The position numbers and the translations under genes were made by a program. The notes under the pieces are model-generated. The model worked only from the letters and a program-made list of their open reading frames with translations, did no database searches and had not been told where the DNA came from. DNA of 64,000 bases from Planctomycetia bacterium (GTDB lineage Bacteria > Planctomycetota > Planctomycetia > Gemmatales > HRBIN36), in contig JAEUIE010000059.1 of assembly GCA_016795155.1 (NCBI GenBank), forward strand, positions 60,271 through 124,270, in the 5' to 3' direction. This document shows, piece by piece, positions 39,192-48,271 of the stretch. The number at the start of each line of letters is the position of its first letter. Position 1 is the stretch's first letter.

Positions 39192-39716
39192 ATGTCTCGA
39201 TTGACTCGTCGAATTCGCGACTGCGTTGTTCTGGCCACCGTTTTCTGTTGCATGCAGGTCTTTCCGCCTTGTTTGTCAGCCGACGAATCGGCGGTCAAGA
39301 TGGTGAAGCTCGATGGGGCCATTGATAGGACGGAATCGGAACCGATCCATCCATTCGCCTTATCTGGAATAGCGTCTCACCTGGGCAGGTTTACTGCCGT
39401 GGGAGAAGTGGCTTTCGTCTCTGGCGAGCAGCCAGATTCAGAGACAGGAACTGGAGTTGTGGTCTTTGCCTCTGCCAATGGCGATCAGTTGGTGGGAGTT
39501 GTGGCTTTTGATCTGGCTGCATCGGAAAATGATACTCATGACACCAGTATCCATTTTGCCTGGCGAGATAGTGTTACATTCAGTAACGGTACAGTGGCCC
39601 GCAATACAGGACGATTCGTAAGAGATCGTCCACCAGGCCTGGTGGTCATTGGCCAGACGGTCTGTGTGCGCATCCCCTTTACCAACCGATACATTTGTAC
39701 CATTGTTTATCGCTAA
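39192..39716 (+). CDS. Secreted hypothetical protein, paralog 1
   Basis: Exported protein of 174 residues with an unusual Arg-rich signal region ([20 protein letters not shown]). The mature part carries [30 protein letters not shown] and [23 protein letters not shown], motifs shared with the next gene. The C-terminus reads [29 protein letters not shown] in two pieces, ending naturally. CAGGAG lies 7 bases before the ATG. No named family recognised; predicted all-beta. Confidence 0.75.
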   Translation: [174 protein letters not shown]

Positions 39717-39829
39717 CGTTAATCGGTGCAAACTATTAACTCAGTTCCTGTTTAGCTGCAGCCATGCTCTGGCAGGATGTCATTGTCCAAACAGTCAATC
39801 ATGTATGTTCTTTCTCAGGAGGCCAGGTC

Positions 39830-40342
39830 ATGAATCGTTTCATTCGCCGCATGCGCGACAGCGTTGTTTTGGCTACCATCCTCTGTTTCTTGCAGGTATT
39901 TCCGCCTTCGCTGCTGGCAGAATCCCCTGTAAAAATGAAAAACTTCACGGGCCAGATCGATATTACCGCACCAGGACCAGTGATTCCGTTCACTTTGGAA
40001 GGAACCGCTTCGCATCTGGGCAGGTTCACCAGCGTTGGTGAGGTAGAATTCACACCTGGTCAGCAGCCAGGCACCCTGGTTGGTCAGGGAGTGGTAGTAC
40101 TCACCGCCGCCAACGGTGATCTGCTAGTGGGTGAAGTCACCTGGACCGTTGGGGCAATAGAGGGCGATATCCGCTCCTCCAGCATTCACTTCAGCTGGAG
40201 AGATTCTGTAACATTCAGCGATGGCACTGTGGTGAGTAATACCGGTCGGTTCATCACTGATCGTCCGCCCGGACTGGTTGTTATTGCCATCATTGCAATC
40301 CTGATAGGACTGCTGCTGCCTGCTGTACAGAAAGTAAGGTAA
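39830..40342 (+). CDS. Secreted paralog 2 with pseudopilin-like C-terminal helix
   Basis: Protein of 170 residues, clearly a tandem copy of the gene at 39192 ([54 protein letters not shown]). The copies match up to RPPGLVVI and then differ: this one ends [18 protein letters not shown]. That stretch equals the hydrophobic helix found at the N-terminus of planctomycete DUF1559 pseudopilins ([25 protein letters not shown] in two overlapping pieces). AGGAGG lies 7 bases before the ATG at 39830, so the upstream in-frame ATG at 39764 is not used. The tail would act as a C-terminal membrane anchor. Confidence 0.78.
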   Translation: [170 protein letters not shown]

Positions 40343-40447
40343 ACTCGCCCTTCTGCATCAAACTTATGCACCGTTGAGGTAGTAGCTTCGTCCATGCTTC
40401 TACCTCATATGTCCCACTCTCGTTTATCGTCTTCAAGAGAAATCAGC

Positions 40448-40666
40448 ATGTCAACACCATTCGCCAACCCAACCGATTATGTCAAAACACACATGATGCA
40501 CTTTGGCAATTTCACGCTCAAGGGGCTGAATCAAATCATGAACGAAAGCATCATCACCTCACACGAAGATCGCAGGGCACTGAAAAATTATCTACTATGG
40601 CTTCATGGCCGTTTCTCAGGTTGCCATATACCTGAACCACCCAAATCGGATTCCCGCCACATGTAA
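40448..40666 (+). CDS. Short hypothetical protein
   Basis: Possible protein of 72 residues (start MSTPFANPTDYVKTHMM). It is soluble, without signal or membrane segment. A weak AAGAGA precedes the ATG at 40448. Codon choice resembles neighbouring genes and the stop is followed by the leader of the kinase gene. No family recognised; whether it is translated is open. Confidence 0.4.
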   Translation: MSTPFANPTDYVKTHMMHFGNFTLKGLNQIMNESIITSHEDRRALKNYLLWLHGRFSGCHIPEPPKSDSRHM

Positions 40667-40774
40667 TCAGTTTGTCCCACAAGCCAGTTCAGATACAGAC
40701 TTGATTTACGCCGTAACTGATTTCAAATCTGATGAAATGTTGTTACACTGTTCCAATCAAACGAGTAATGCTCC

Positions 40775-43597
40775 ATGTCTGAGGAATCGCTCTTTGTGGC
40801 AGCCTTGGAAGCATCTGGAACAGATGCACGGCGCAGGCTGTTGGATGAGCAATGCCAGGATAACCCTGCACTGCGTCAACGTGTCGAACGACTGTTAGCC
40901 AACCATGATCGCGCTTGCGGAATCCTTGATCGAAATGATGGCCGTTTCTTGACTCCGGGCAATGGCTCGTCCGGGATTCACTCACGCAAGGAATACATTG
41001 GAAAAACCGTTGGACCATATCGACTGACTGAACTGCTGGGCGAAGGTGGTTTTGGACTTGTATTCTCCGCAGAACAGCAATCGCCGTTGCACAGAACGGT
41101 GGCCCTGAAAATCATCAGACCCGGAATGGACAGTAGGGAAATCCTTGCCAGGTTTGATCGAGAACGTTCGGCGCTGGCCTTGATGGATCACCCCAACATC
41201 GCCAGGGTGCTGGATGCAGGCACCACCGAAAATGGCCATCCTTATTTTGTGATGGAACGTGTTCATGGCGAACCCATCACTACCTATGCGGATCAGAAGC
41301 ATCTGGGAATACCCGAACGATTACAGCTGTTTTTGCATGTTTGCCAAGCTGTACAACATGCTCATCAGAAAGGAATAATCCATCGAGACTTAAAACCCAC
41401 CAATATTATGGTTGCTGAGCATGATGGACAGCCAACCGTCAAAGTGATCGATTTTGGCATTGCCAAGGCGCTGCAGCAGCAGCCGGGCGATAGTTCCTTT
41501 TACACCTGTACCGCCCAGATGCTGGGGACTCCCAGTTATATGAGCCCTGAGCAGGTGGAAATGAACCATGATGATATTGATACGCGTACCGACATCTACT
41601 CGCTGGGCGTTCTGCTGTATGAGCTTCTGACGGGAACGACTCCGTTTGAGCGAGAACGACTCGAATCCGCCGGGTTCGACGAATGGCGTCGCATTATTCG
41701 TGAAGAGGAACCGGTACTGCCCAGTTCGAGAATCACCACGTTGTGCATGGAGGCGACCACCGTTTCCACCAATCGCCGAAGCGAGGCGCGTCAACTCAGC
41801 CGTCTTTGCAAGGGTGAACTCGATTGGATTGCCATGAAGGCGCTCGACAAGGATCGCAGCCGTCGATACGCCACTGCAATCGATCTGGCACGTGACGTTG
41901 AACACTACCTGCATCATGAGCCGGTCGACGCATCGCCTCCTTCATCGCTGTACCGGTTCCGAAAAATGCTGCGTCGTCATCGTGCTGCCGTCCTGGTAAC
42001 TCTGCTGATCATGTTCCTGTTGATAGCTGGCATCATAGGTACGAGCATTGGACTGCTACAGGCGAAGCAGGCACAATTGAACGAAGAGCAGCGTGCCGAA
42101 CAGGAAAAACTGCAACGCCAGCGTGCTGAGCGAGCAGAGTTGGAAGCCAGGCATCAGGCTAATGAAGCCAAAAAGACCTCAGCGGTGGCATCGGCACTGG
42201 TGCAGTTCCTACGCAAGGATTTACTCGGGCAAGCAGGCAGCATAACTCAACTAGGCAGTCAACAACGCCCGAACCCTCAACTGACAGTACGCGAGGCACT
42301 CGATAGAGCTTCTGCCAGACTGGGTGACCGGTTCAAGCAGGAACCTGATGTTGAAGCCGCCATCCTTTCCACCATGGCAACAAGTTATCAACAATTGGGC
42401 CAGTATGATAAGGCAGCCAGTTTATTTCAACAATCACTGAAGCTCCGTAACAATGAAACTGACCAGGATCGTGAAGAAGTACTGCAAACGCAAAACCAAC
42501 TGGCACTGGTACTGCGTGAACTTGGACGAACGAAGGAAGCTATAGTCTTGCACGAAAAGGTACGTGATGCCTATTCCAGACTCCTGGGGCATGAACACCC
42601 CTACACACTTACGGCAATGGACAATCTGGCCGTGGCATTTCGGGATGCCGGTCGTCGCACTGAAGCAATGAAACTCTTAGAGCAGGTACGAGAAGCACGT
42701 ACAAGAGTGCTGGGCGCTGAAGACCCGGCAACCCTTGTGACGTATCACAATATTGCCACCATGCATTTGGAAGCAGGCAATAACATCCAGGCGATTGCTG
42801 AACTGGAGCCCATTTGCGAAGCGAAAAAGAGAGTTCTGGGGCCAGACCATCTCGATACGCTGCCTTCCATTTCCAACCTGGCTACGGCATACTGGAAAAC
42901 ACGACAGCTTGACAAGTCGATCCCGCTTTTTGAAAGCGTTTTAGGCGCGCAGCGAAATCAACTGGGCAACACGCATCCGGCAACGATCGGAACCATGGCC
43001 AATCTGGGAGTCAATTATCGTGATGCTGGCCGGCTTGATGAAGCTATTACTCTTCTGAAACAGGCACTTGAAACGAGTAAGCAGCAGGCCGTTCAACTCT
43101 GGGTCAGTAATGAACTCTTGCTCGCATACACCAAGGCAGGAATGAAACCTGAAACGGTCCGCATGATACATAAGAACCTGTCGTTACACGAAGTGAAGAC
43201 TAATCAAACGAGCCTGGAGTATGCAGCTGTTTTGGCCAATCATGCTGCCACGCTGATGGGCATGAAGGAATGGGGTGAAGCTGAAAGCATGCTCCGAAAA
43301 TGCCTGGCCATTCGGCAGACTAAGGCGTCGGATAACTGGCTGACATTTCATGCTCAATCACAACTGGGCGGATGCCTGCTTTCACAAAAACAATACGCCG
43401 AAGCCGAAACACTTCTGCTTCAAGGGTACCGGGGATTACGCAATATAACGCCGAAGCAGTCGGAACAGCAGCACAGTCGACTCATTCTAGCCATGGATCG
43501 CCTCATTCAACTTTACACTGAAATCAATAAGCCCGACGAAGTGAAGAAGTGGCAAACCGAAAAGGAATCACTTTCCAAACTGACTGGAATTAAGTGA
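40775..43597 (+). CDS. Ser/Thr kinase with C-terminal TPR array
   Basis: Transmembrane Hanks-type kinase of 940 residues. An N-terminal helical stretch of about 70 residues (LLDEQCQDNPALRQRVERLL) precedes the kinase at 82-385: GEGGFG (89-94), Lys112, HRDLKPTN (203-210), DFG (226-228), SPEQ (257-260). One membrane helix at about 406-430 leads to a coiled coil and kinesin-light-chain-type TPRs, each with LG.EHP-like turns (LLGHEHPYTLTAMDNLAV). The protein ends RLIQLYTEINKPDEVKKW. The following ECF sigma gene starts inside its stop, so kinase and sigma are coupled. Catalytic residues are complete, so it is probably active. Confidence 0.93.
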   Translation: MSEESLFVAALEASGTDARRRLLDEQCQDNPALRQRVERLLANHDRACGILDRNDGRFLTPGNGSSGIHSRKEYIGKTVGPYRLTELLGEGGFGLVFSAEQQSPLHRTVALKIIRPGMDSREILARFDRERSALALMDHPNIARVLDAGTTENGHPYFVMERVHGEPITTYADQKHLGIPERLQLFLHVCQAVQHAHQKGIIHRDLKPTNIMVAEHDGQPTVKVIDFGIAKALQQQPGDSSFYTCTAQMLGTPSYMSPEQVEMNHDDIDTRTDIYSLGVLLYELLTGTTPFERERLESAGFDEWRRIIREEEPVLPSSRITTLCMEATTVSTNRRSEARQLSRLCKGELDWIAMKALDKDRSRRYATAIDLARDVEHYLHHEPVDASPPSSLYRFRKMLRRHRAAVLVTLLIMFLLIAGIIGTSIGLLQAKQAQLNEEQRAEQEKLQRQRAERAELEARHQANEAKKTSAVASALVQFLRKDLLGQAGSITQLGSQQRPNPQLTVREALDRASARLGDRFKQEPDVEAAILSTMATSYQQLGQYDKAASLFQQSLKLRNNETDQDREEVLQTQNQLALVLRELGRTKEAIVLHEKVRDAYSRLLGHEHPYTLTAMDNLAVAFRDAGRRTEAMKLLEQVREARTRVLGAEDPATLVTYHNIATMHLEAGNNIQAIAELEPICEAKKRVLGPDHLDTLPSISNLATAYWKTRQLDKSIPLFESVLGAQRNQLGNTHPATIGTMANLGVNYRDAGRLDEAITLLKQALETSKQQAVQLWVSNELLLAYTKAGMKPETVRMIHKNLSLHEVKTNQTSLEYAAVLANHAATLMGMKEWGEAESMLRKCLAIRQTKASDNWLTFHAQSQLGGCLLSQKQYAEAETLLLQGYRGLRNITPKQSEQQHSRLILAMDRLIQLYTEINKPDEVKKWQTEKESLSKLTGIK

Positions 43598-44094
43598 ATC
43601 AATCAGAACTCCTGCCACAGGTCTACGAGGAACTCCGCCGCCTGGCGGCAGCCAGGTTGGCTCACGAACGGGGCGATCATACGCTCGATGCCACCGCCCT
43701 GGTACATGAAGCCTATCTGAAACTAGGGGGCGAGCGTTCCTTCAGCAGCAAAAGCGGGTTCATGCAGGCTGCGGCCCAGGCGATGCGACGAATTCTGGTC
43801 GATCACGCTCGCCGCCGGAATGCCCAGAAGCGGGATGGCGGGCAGCGTCTCCATCTGGATCCTGACCAGTTCGCTGTGGCCGGACTGCGAGACGACCTGG
43901 TGGAAGCCCTCGACGAAGCATTGCAACGGTTGGCCCAGGCAGAGCCTCGCATCGCCGAACTGGTGCAACTCCGTTACTTCGCCGGTGCCAGTATCCCCGA
44001 AGTGGCTGCCATTCTTGAGATTGCTCCCCGCACCGCTGATGCCTGGTGGGCCTATGCCAAGGCCTGGCTGACGGCTGAACTTCAGAAATATTGA
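43594..44094 (+). CDS. ECF sigma factor coupled to kinase
   Basis: ECF sigma factor of 166 residues from a GTG whose bases overlap the kinase TGA by 4. Region 2 shows LPQVYEELRRLAAARLAHE, ATALVHEAYLKLGG and AAQAMRRILVDHARRR; region 4 shows IAELVQLRYFAGASIPEVA and APRTADAWWAYAKAWL. It is a paralog of the factor at 38504. The overlap points to fixed stoichiometry with the upstream kinase, and another kinase follows 81 bases later. Confidence 0.92.
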   Translation: MNQSELLPQVYEELRRLAAARLAHERGDHTLDATALVHEAYLKLGGERSFSSKSGFMQAAAQAMRRILVDHARRRNAQKRDGGQRLHLDPDQFAVAGLRDDLVEALDEALQRLAQAEPRIAELVQLRYFAGASIPEVAAILEIAPRTADAWWAYAKAWLTAELQKY

Positions 44095-44175
44095 TTATTT
44101 TCTTTTCAGACTGCGCGATCGGAGCTCAAAATACGCTGTTGAAGTTGAAGCCCCTAATTATTCAAAGTCGTTGCC

Positions 44176-47100
44176 ATGAATGAACTCGATCTGTTTACCG
44201 CAGCCCTGTCGATTCAGGATTCCCAGGCTCGTGCTGCTTATCTGAATGAGCACTGCCAGGGCAATATGCCGTTGCGCCAACGGCTGGAAGAGCTGCTCAA
44301 GGCTTATCATCAGGCGGACCAGGTGCTGCCTGAAGTGCCCGCCATCGATCCCAACATGACCGAGCTGTTCACCGGTCAGAAGAAGGATCACCAGATCGGC
44401 ACGATCATTGCCGCCAAGTACAAGCTGTTGGAAGAGATCGGCGAAGGCGGTATGGGCACGGTCTTCGTCGCTGAGCAGACCGAACCGGTGAAGCGCAAGG
44501 TAGCAGTCAAACTGATCAAGCCCGGTATGGATTCCAAGAGTGTGCTGGCACGCTTCGAAGCGGAACGACAGGCCCTGGCGATGATGGATCATCCCAATAT
44601 TGCCAAGGTGCTTGATGCAGGATTGACCGAGGAGCGTCGGCCCTACTTTGTCATGGAGTACATCAAGGGACTGCCACTCACCAAATACTGCGACGATGCG
44701 AAGCTCTCCATTGATGAACGGCTGAAGCTGTTCATCCAGATCTGCCAGGCGGTGCAGCATGCTCATCAGAAGGGCATCATCCATCGTGATCTGAAGCCCA
44801 CCAATATCCTGATCGCTCTGTATGATGGCAAACCGGTGCCCAAGGTGATTGACTTCGGCCTGGCCAAGGCGCTGCATCAATCGCTCACAGAGAAGACACT
44901 GCATACCGGCCACGAAATGGTGCTGGGCACGCCGCTCTACATGAGCCCGGAGCAGGCGGAACTCAATAACCTCGATATCGATACTCGCTCCGACATCTAT
45001 TCGCTGGGGGTCATTCTGTATGAACTTCTCACCGGTGTAACACCTCTGGAGAAACAGCGATTCAAGGAAGCAGCCTGGGCCGAGGTGCTCAGGATCATCA
45101 AGGAAGAGGAACCAAGCAAGCCGAGCACGAAGCTGAACAGTTCTGAAAGCCTGCCTTCAGTGGCAGCACAGCGGCAGATGGATCCGAAGAAGTTATCGTC
45201 ATTAATGCGCGGCGATCTCGACTGGATCGTGATGAAGGCTTTGGAGAAAGATCGTAATCGGCGGTATGAGACAGCCGATGGGTTTGCAGCGGATGTACTG
45301 AGGTATCTGTCGGGGGAGGCAGTGACGGCTGCACCGCCCACTGCTGGATATCGGCTGAGGAAGTTTTTGAAACGGAACAAAGGAAAAGTGATTGCAGCGG
45401 GGCTGGTGTTTCTGGCATTAATGTTGGGAATAGCCGGGACAACATGGGGTATGTTAGAAGCCAATCAGGCGTGGCTGGCTGAGAACAAAAGGGCCGAGGG
45501 TGAGCGACTTGCCAAACTTGATGCAGAACACAAACAATCTGAATTAGTGATCCAGAAGGAGAGAGCGGAGAAGAGTGAGGAGTTAGCCAGGCATCGGCTA
45601 TTGGAAGTTTCAGCAGAACGAGACGAGAAGGAAAAGGCTCGCAAGGAAGCAGAAAGCATCACTTCCTTTCTTTGCGATATTTTTCAAAGCCCCGACCCGA
45701 TAAGGGATGGGAGAGAGATTACTGTTGCAGAAACATTAGACAAAGCATCGAGAAAGTTGGACGATGATGTTTCCATTGAACCTGATACTAGAGTCAACCT
45801 GCAAGCATCTCTTGGACGAACTTACTATTCCTTAGGTCTCGCTAAGCAGGCAATACCTCTACAGGAAAAGGTACGGGATTACTGGAATTCTAAACACGGT
45901 GTAAATCACCCCATCACGCTAAAGGCAATGAACTATTTGGCTGATTCATACTGTGATGTCGACCGCTGGGAAGAGGCAAGTCAGATTAGTGAACAGGTAC
46001 TACGTTTCCGACATCAACTATTAGGGTCAGAACATCCTGATACATTAATTGCAATGAAAGACATGGCGAATATACTTGAACACCAAGGCTTGATAAAAAA
46101 AAGTTTGGTTATGACAGAGGAATTATTGAAATTATGCAACAAGGTCCACGGCCCTGAACATTCTGAAACATTAACAGCGATGCACAATCTAGCAGCTATT
46201 TATTTTAATGCTGGACGCAAACCAGAGGCTTTAAAACTAGGTCAGCAAGTATTGGAACTCCGTCGCAAAGTCAGCGGCAATGATCATCGAGACACGATTA
46301 CAGCCTTGAGGGCATTGTCCTATTTTTATTTTGATGCCGGAATGAGAGATGATGCATGCGGGATGATGGAACAAGTAGTTCAACTTCGCCAAAAAAAATT
46401 TGGTCCAGAACATTCCAGTACTCTTAATGCGATGAGCACTCTGGGTGAATATCACTCAAAAATGAATCGTCATCAGGATGCTGTTAAGATTTTTGAAAAA
46501 GTGGTGACTCTACGACGTAAAGTTAACGGTGCGCAACACTCAGCAACTGCTAGAGATTTGTACTTGCTCGCAACATCCTACTTTGAAGTTGGCCGTCGTG
46601 ACGAGTCAATTGCTTTACATGAGGAGGCAGTAAAAATAATGCAGAAAGTGCTTGGGTCAAAGCATCCACAGACGTTGGCAGTCATGAATAACTTATCTAT
46701 GTCGTATTTCAATATAAACGCTCATGAAAAGGCTATCGCTTTACGGGAAGAATTAGTGGATCTTTGTAAGGAAGCACTTGGTTCCGATCACCAAGACACC
46801 CTGAGTACCATAGGAAACTTGATATTTTCATATACCACAGTGGGTAGATTCGAAAAAGCATTGAAACTGCAAGATGAATTATTGAAGCTACATAGAAGGA
46901 TTTATGGGAATGAGAATCCAGTTACGATCAAAGTCATGCATCATCTTGCAAAAATATATTCTGATATGAAATGCTGGGATGATGCAATCCATTTGCATGA
47001 AGAAATATTGGTTATCAAAAGAAAAATAAATGGAGAAGAACACCAGGATACACTGTTTACTAAAGGCTGGCTTGCATTCACCTATTGCCAATCGGGCCGC

Positions 47101-47577
47101 CATTTTGATGAAATCAAACTTCGACGTGAGATTTTAACCGTTTATCGAAAGCAGTTGCCTAAAGACAGTCCAAAATTGGCGGAGCATTTAGTCAACCTTG
47201 GATCCGCTTTATTGAAGGTAAATTTATTTCAGGAAGCAGAATCTGTTCTAGGCGAGTGTTTGGCCATCCGCGAAAAGAACCAACCCGTAGCTTGGAGTAC
47301 CTTTAATACGTATTCCATGCTCGGCAGCACTCTCCTAGGTCAAAAGAAATATTCCGATGCGGAACGGTTACTTCTGAAGGGCTTTGAGGGTATGAGAGCA
47401 TGCTACGGCAAGACTCCGGAGACTGACACTGCCCGACAGAGTATGCAACAACGCCTCCCCGAAGCCCTCGACAGACTCATCCAGCTTTACACGGAAACCA
47501 ACAATCCCGACGAAGTGAAGAAGTGGCAGGCGGAGAAGGAGAAATTACCCAAGCCAGTTGAGCCAGTGAAGAAATAG
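44176..47577 (+). CDS. Ser/Thr kinase with long TPR array
   Basis: Transmembrane kinase of 1133 residues, paralog of the kinase at 40775. Its motifs fall at the same residues: GEGGMG (89-94), Lys112, HRDLKPTN (203-210), DFG (226-228), SPEQ (257-260). A membrane helix at about 410-435 is followed by a charged coiled coil and at least ten kinesin-light-chain-type TPRs with LG.EH..TL turns. Base composition changes after the membrane helix: a kinase-region line (44461-44520) is 33/60 GC, a TPR line (46321-46380) 23/60. The last 30 residues return to the kinase-1 type ending. The next gene begins one base past the stop. Confidence 0.93.
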   Translation: MNELDLFTAALSIQDSQARAAYLNEHCQGNMPLRQRLEELLKAYHQADQVLPEVPAIDPNMTELFTGQKKDHQIGTIIAAKYKLLEEIGEGGMGTVFVAEQTEPVKRKVAVKLIKPGMDSKSVLARFEAERQALAMMDHPNIAKVLDAGLTEERRPYFVMEYIKGLPLTKYCDDAKLSIDERLKLFIQICQAVQHAHQKGIIHRDLKPTNILIALYDGKPVPKVIDFGLAKALHQSLTEKTLHTGHEMVLGTPLYMSPEQAELNNLDIDTRSDIYSLGVILYELLTGVTPLEKQRFKEAAWAEVLRIIKEEEPSKPSTKLNSSESLPSVAAQRQMDPKKLSSLMRGDLDWIVMKALEKDRNRRYETADGFAADVLRYLSGEAVTAAPPTAGYRLRKFLKRNKGKVIAAGLVFLALMLGIAGTTWGMLEANQAWLAENKRAEGERLAKLDAEHKQSELVIQKERAEKSEELARHRLLEVSAERDEKEKARKEAESITSFLCDIFQSPDPIRDGREITVAETLDKASRKLDDDVSIEPDTRVNLQASLGRTYYSLGLAKQAIPLQEKVRDYWNSKHGVNHPITLKAMNYLADSYCDVDRWEEASQISEQVLRFRHQLLGSEHPDTLIAMKDMANILEHQGLIKKSLVMTEELLKLCNKVHGPEHSETLTAMHNLAAIYFNAGRKPEALKLGQQVLELRRKVSGNDHRDTITALRALSYFYFDAGMRDDACGMMEQVVQLRQKKFGPEHSSTLNAMSTLGEYHSKMNRHQDAVKIFEKVVTLRRKVNGAQHSATARDLYLLATSYFEVGRRDESIALHEEAVKIMQKVLGSKHPQTLAVMNNLSMSYFNINAHEKAIALREELVDLCKEALGSDHQDTLSTIGNLIFSYTTVGRFEKALKLQDELLKLHRRIYGNENPVTIKVMHHLAKIYSDMKCWDDAIHLHEEILVIKRKINGEEHQDTLFTKGWLAFTYCQSGRHFDEIKLRREILTVYRKQLPKDSPKLAEHLVNLGSALLKVNLFQEAESVLGECLAIREKNQPVAWSTFNTYSMLGSTLLGQKKYSDAERLLLKGFEGMRACYGKTPETDTARQSMQQRLPEALDRLIQLYTETNNPDEVKKWQAEKEKLPKPVEPVKK

Positions 47578-47578
47578 A

Positions 47579-48271
47579 ATGTTGAGCATGGGTACGTCAG
47601 CCATCCAGATTGATGCCAGCAAGCACTATCTTCATGAAGCAGAGCCATTACGGTATTGCTTTACCATAGAACTGGGCAAGACTCTGGCTCTTCTGGGTCG
47701 TTCTGGCTCCGGCAAAACCACCCTGCTACGGTTGCTGGCCGGGTTGGAACAGCCTAGCAAGGGGGCAATAGTCTGGCCGGATGTCATTACCCGCTTGAGT
47801 CATCCATTCGGCATGGTTTTCCAGCAGACCGTGCTGATTCCGCACTTAAACGTCAGGGAGAACTTGGCGATTGGCTGGCGATTACACTATAATGAGTTCC
47901 GTAAGCTCTGGTGGGCGAGAACGGAACCTTCCGAACTCCGCCAGCGGCTGGACGAAGCGATTCCTCTCCTGGAGTTGGAACCGTACCTGTCGCGACTCCC
48001 TTCGGAACTCTCCGGAGGTCAAAGGCAACGAGTCGCCCTCGGTCGGTGCTTGATCCGCCGCCCGGCGGTTTTTTTGTTGGATGAACCTCTCTCCCACCTC
48101 GACCTGGCGATTGCCCTGCGAATACGTGACCGATTGGTTACATGCTTCCAGCGATGGCAGTCCACGGTTGTCTGGGTGACTCACGATCCCGCTGAAGCAA
48201 AGGCTGTAGCAGACCGTGTCATATCCCTGGATGAGCCTTCTATTACGGTGACTACCACGAGTGACACATGA
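47579..48271 (+). CDS. Orphan ABC transporter ATPase
   Basis: ATP-binding protein of 230 residues, most like the ModC/PotA/thiamine-type import ATPases but without their C-terminal regulatory domain. Walker A is GRSGSGKTT, Q-loop GMVFQQTVLIP, signature LSGGQRQR, Walker B VFLLDEPLSHLD and the switch His is in VWVTHDPAEA. No permease or binding protein is near, so the partner is unknown. It starts one base after the kinase stop, and nusA starts within its own stop (ATGA). Confidence 0.88.
   Translation: MLSMGTSAIQIDASKHYLHEAEPLRYCFTIELGKTLALLGRSGSGKTTLLRLLAGLEQPSKGAIVWPDVITRLSHPFGMVFQQTVLIPHLNVRENLAIGWRLHYNEFRKLWWARTEPSELRQRLDEAIPLLELEPYLSRLPSELSGGQRQRVALGRCLIRRPAVFLLDEPLSHLDLAIALRIRDRLVTCFQRWQSTVVWVTHDPAEAKAVADRVISLDEPSITVTTTSDT

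Noticed and set aside
44158..44913. Minus-strand frame of 251 codons
   Set aside because: Antisense to the kinase domain of the second kinase-TPR gene.
42500..47400. Repeated blocks as possible CRISPR or tandem DNA repeats
   Set aside because: They are protein-level TPR repeats with diverged DNA, not conserved repeats with spacers.
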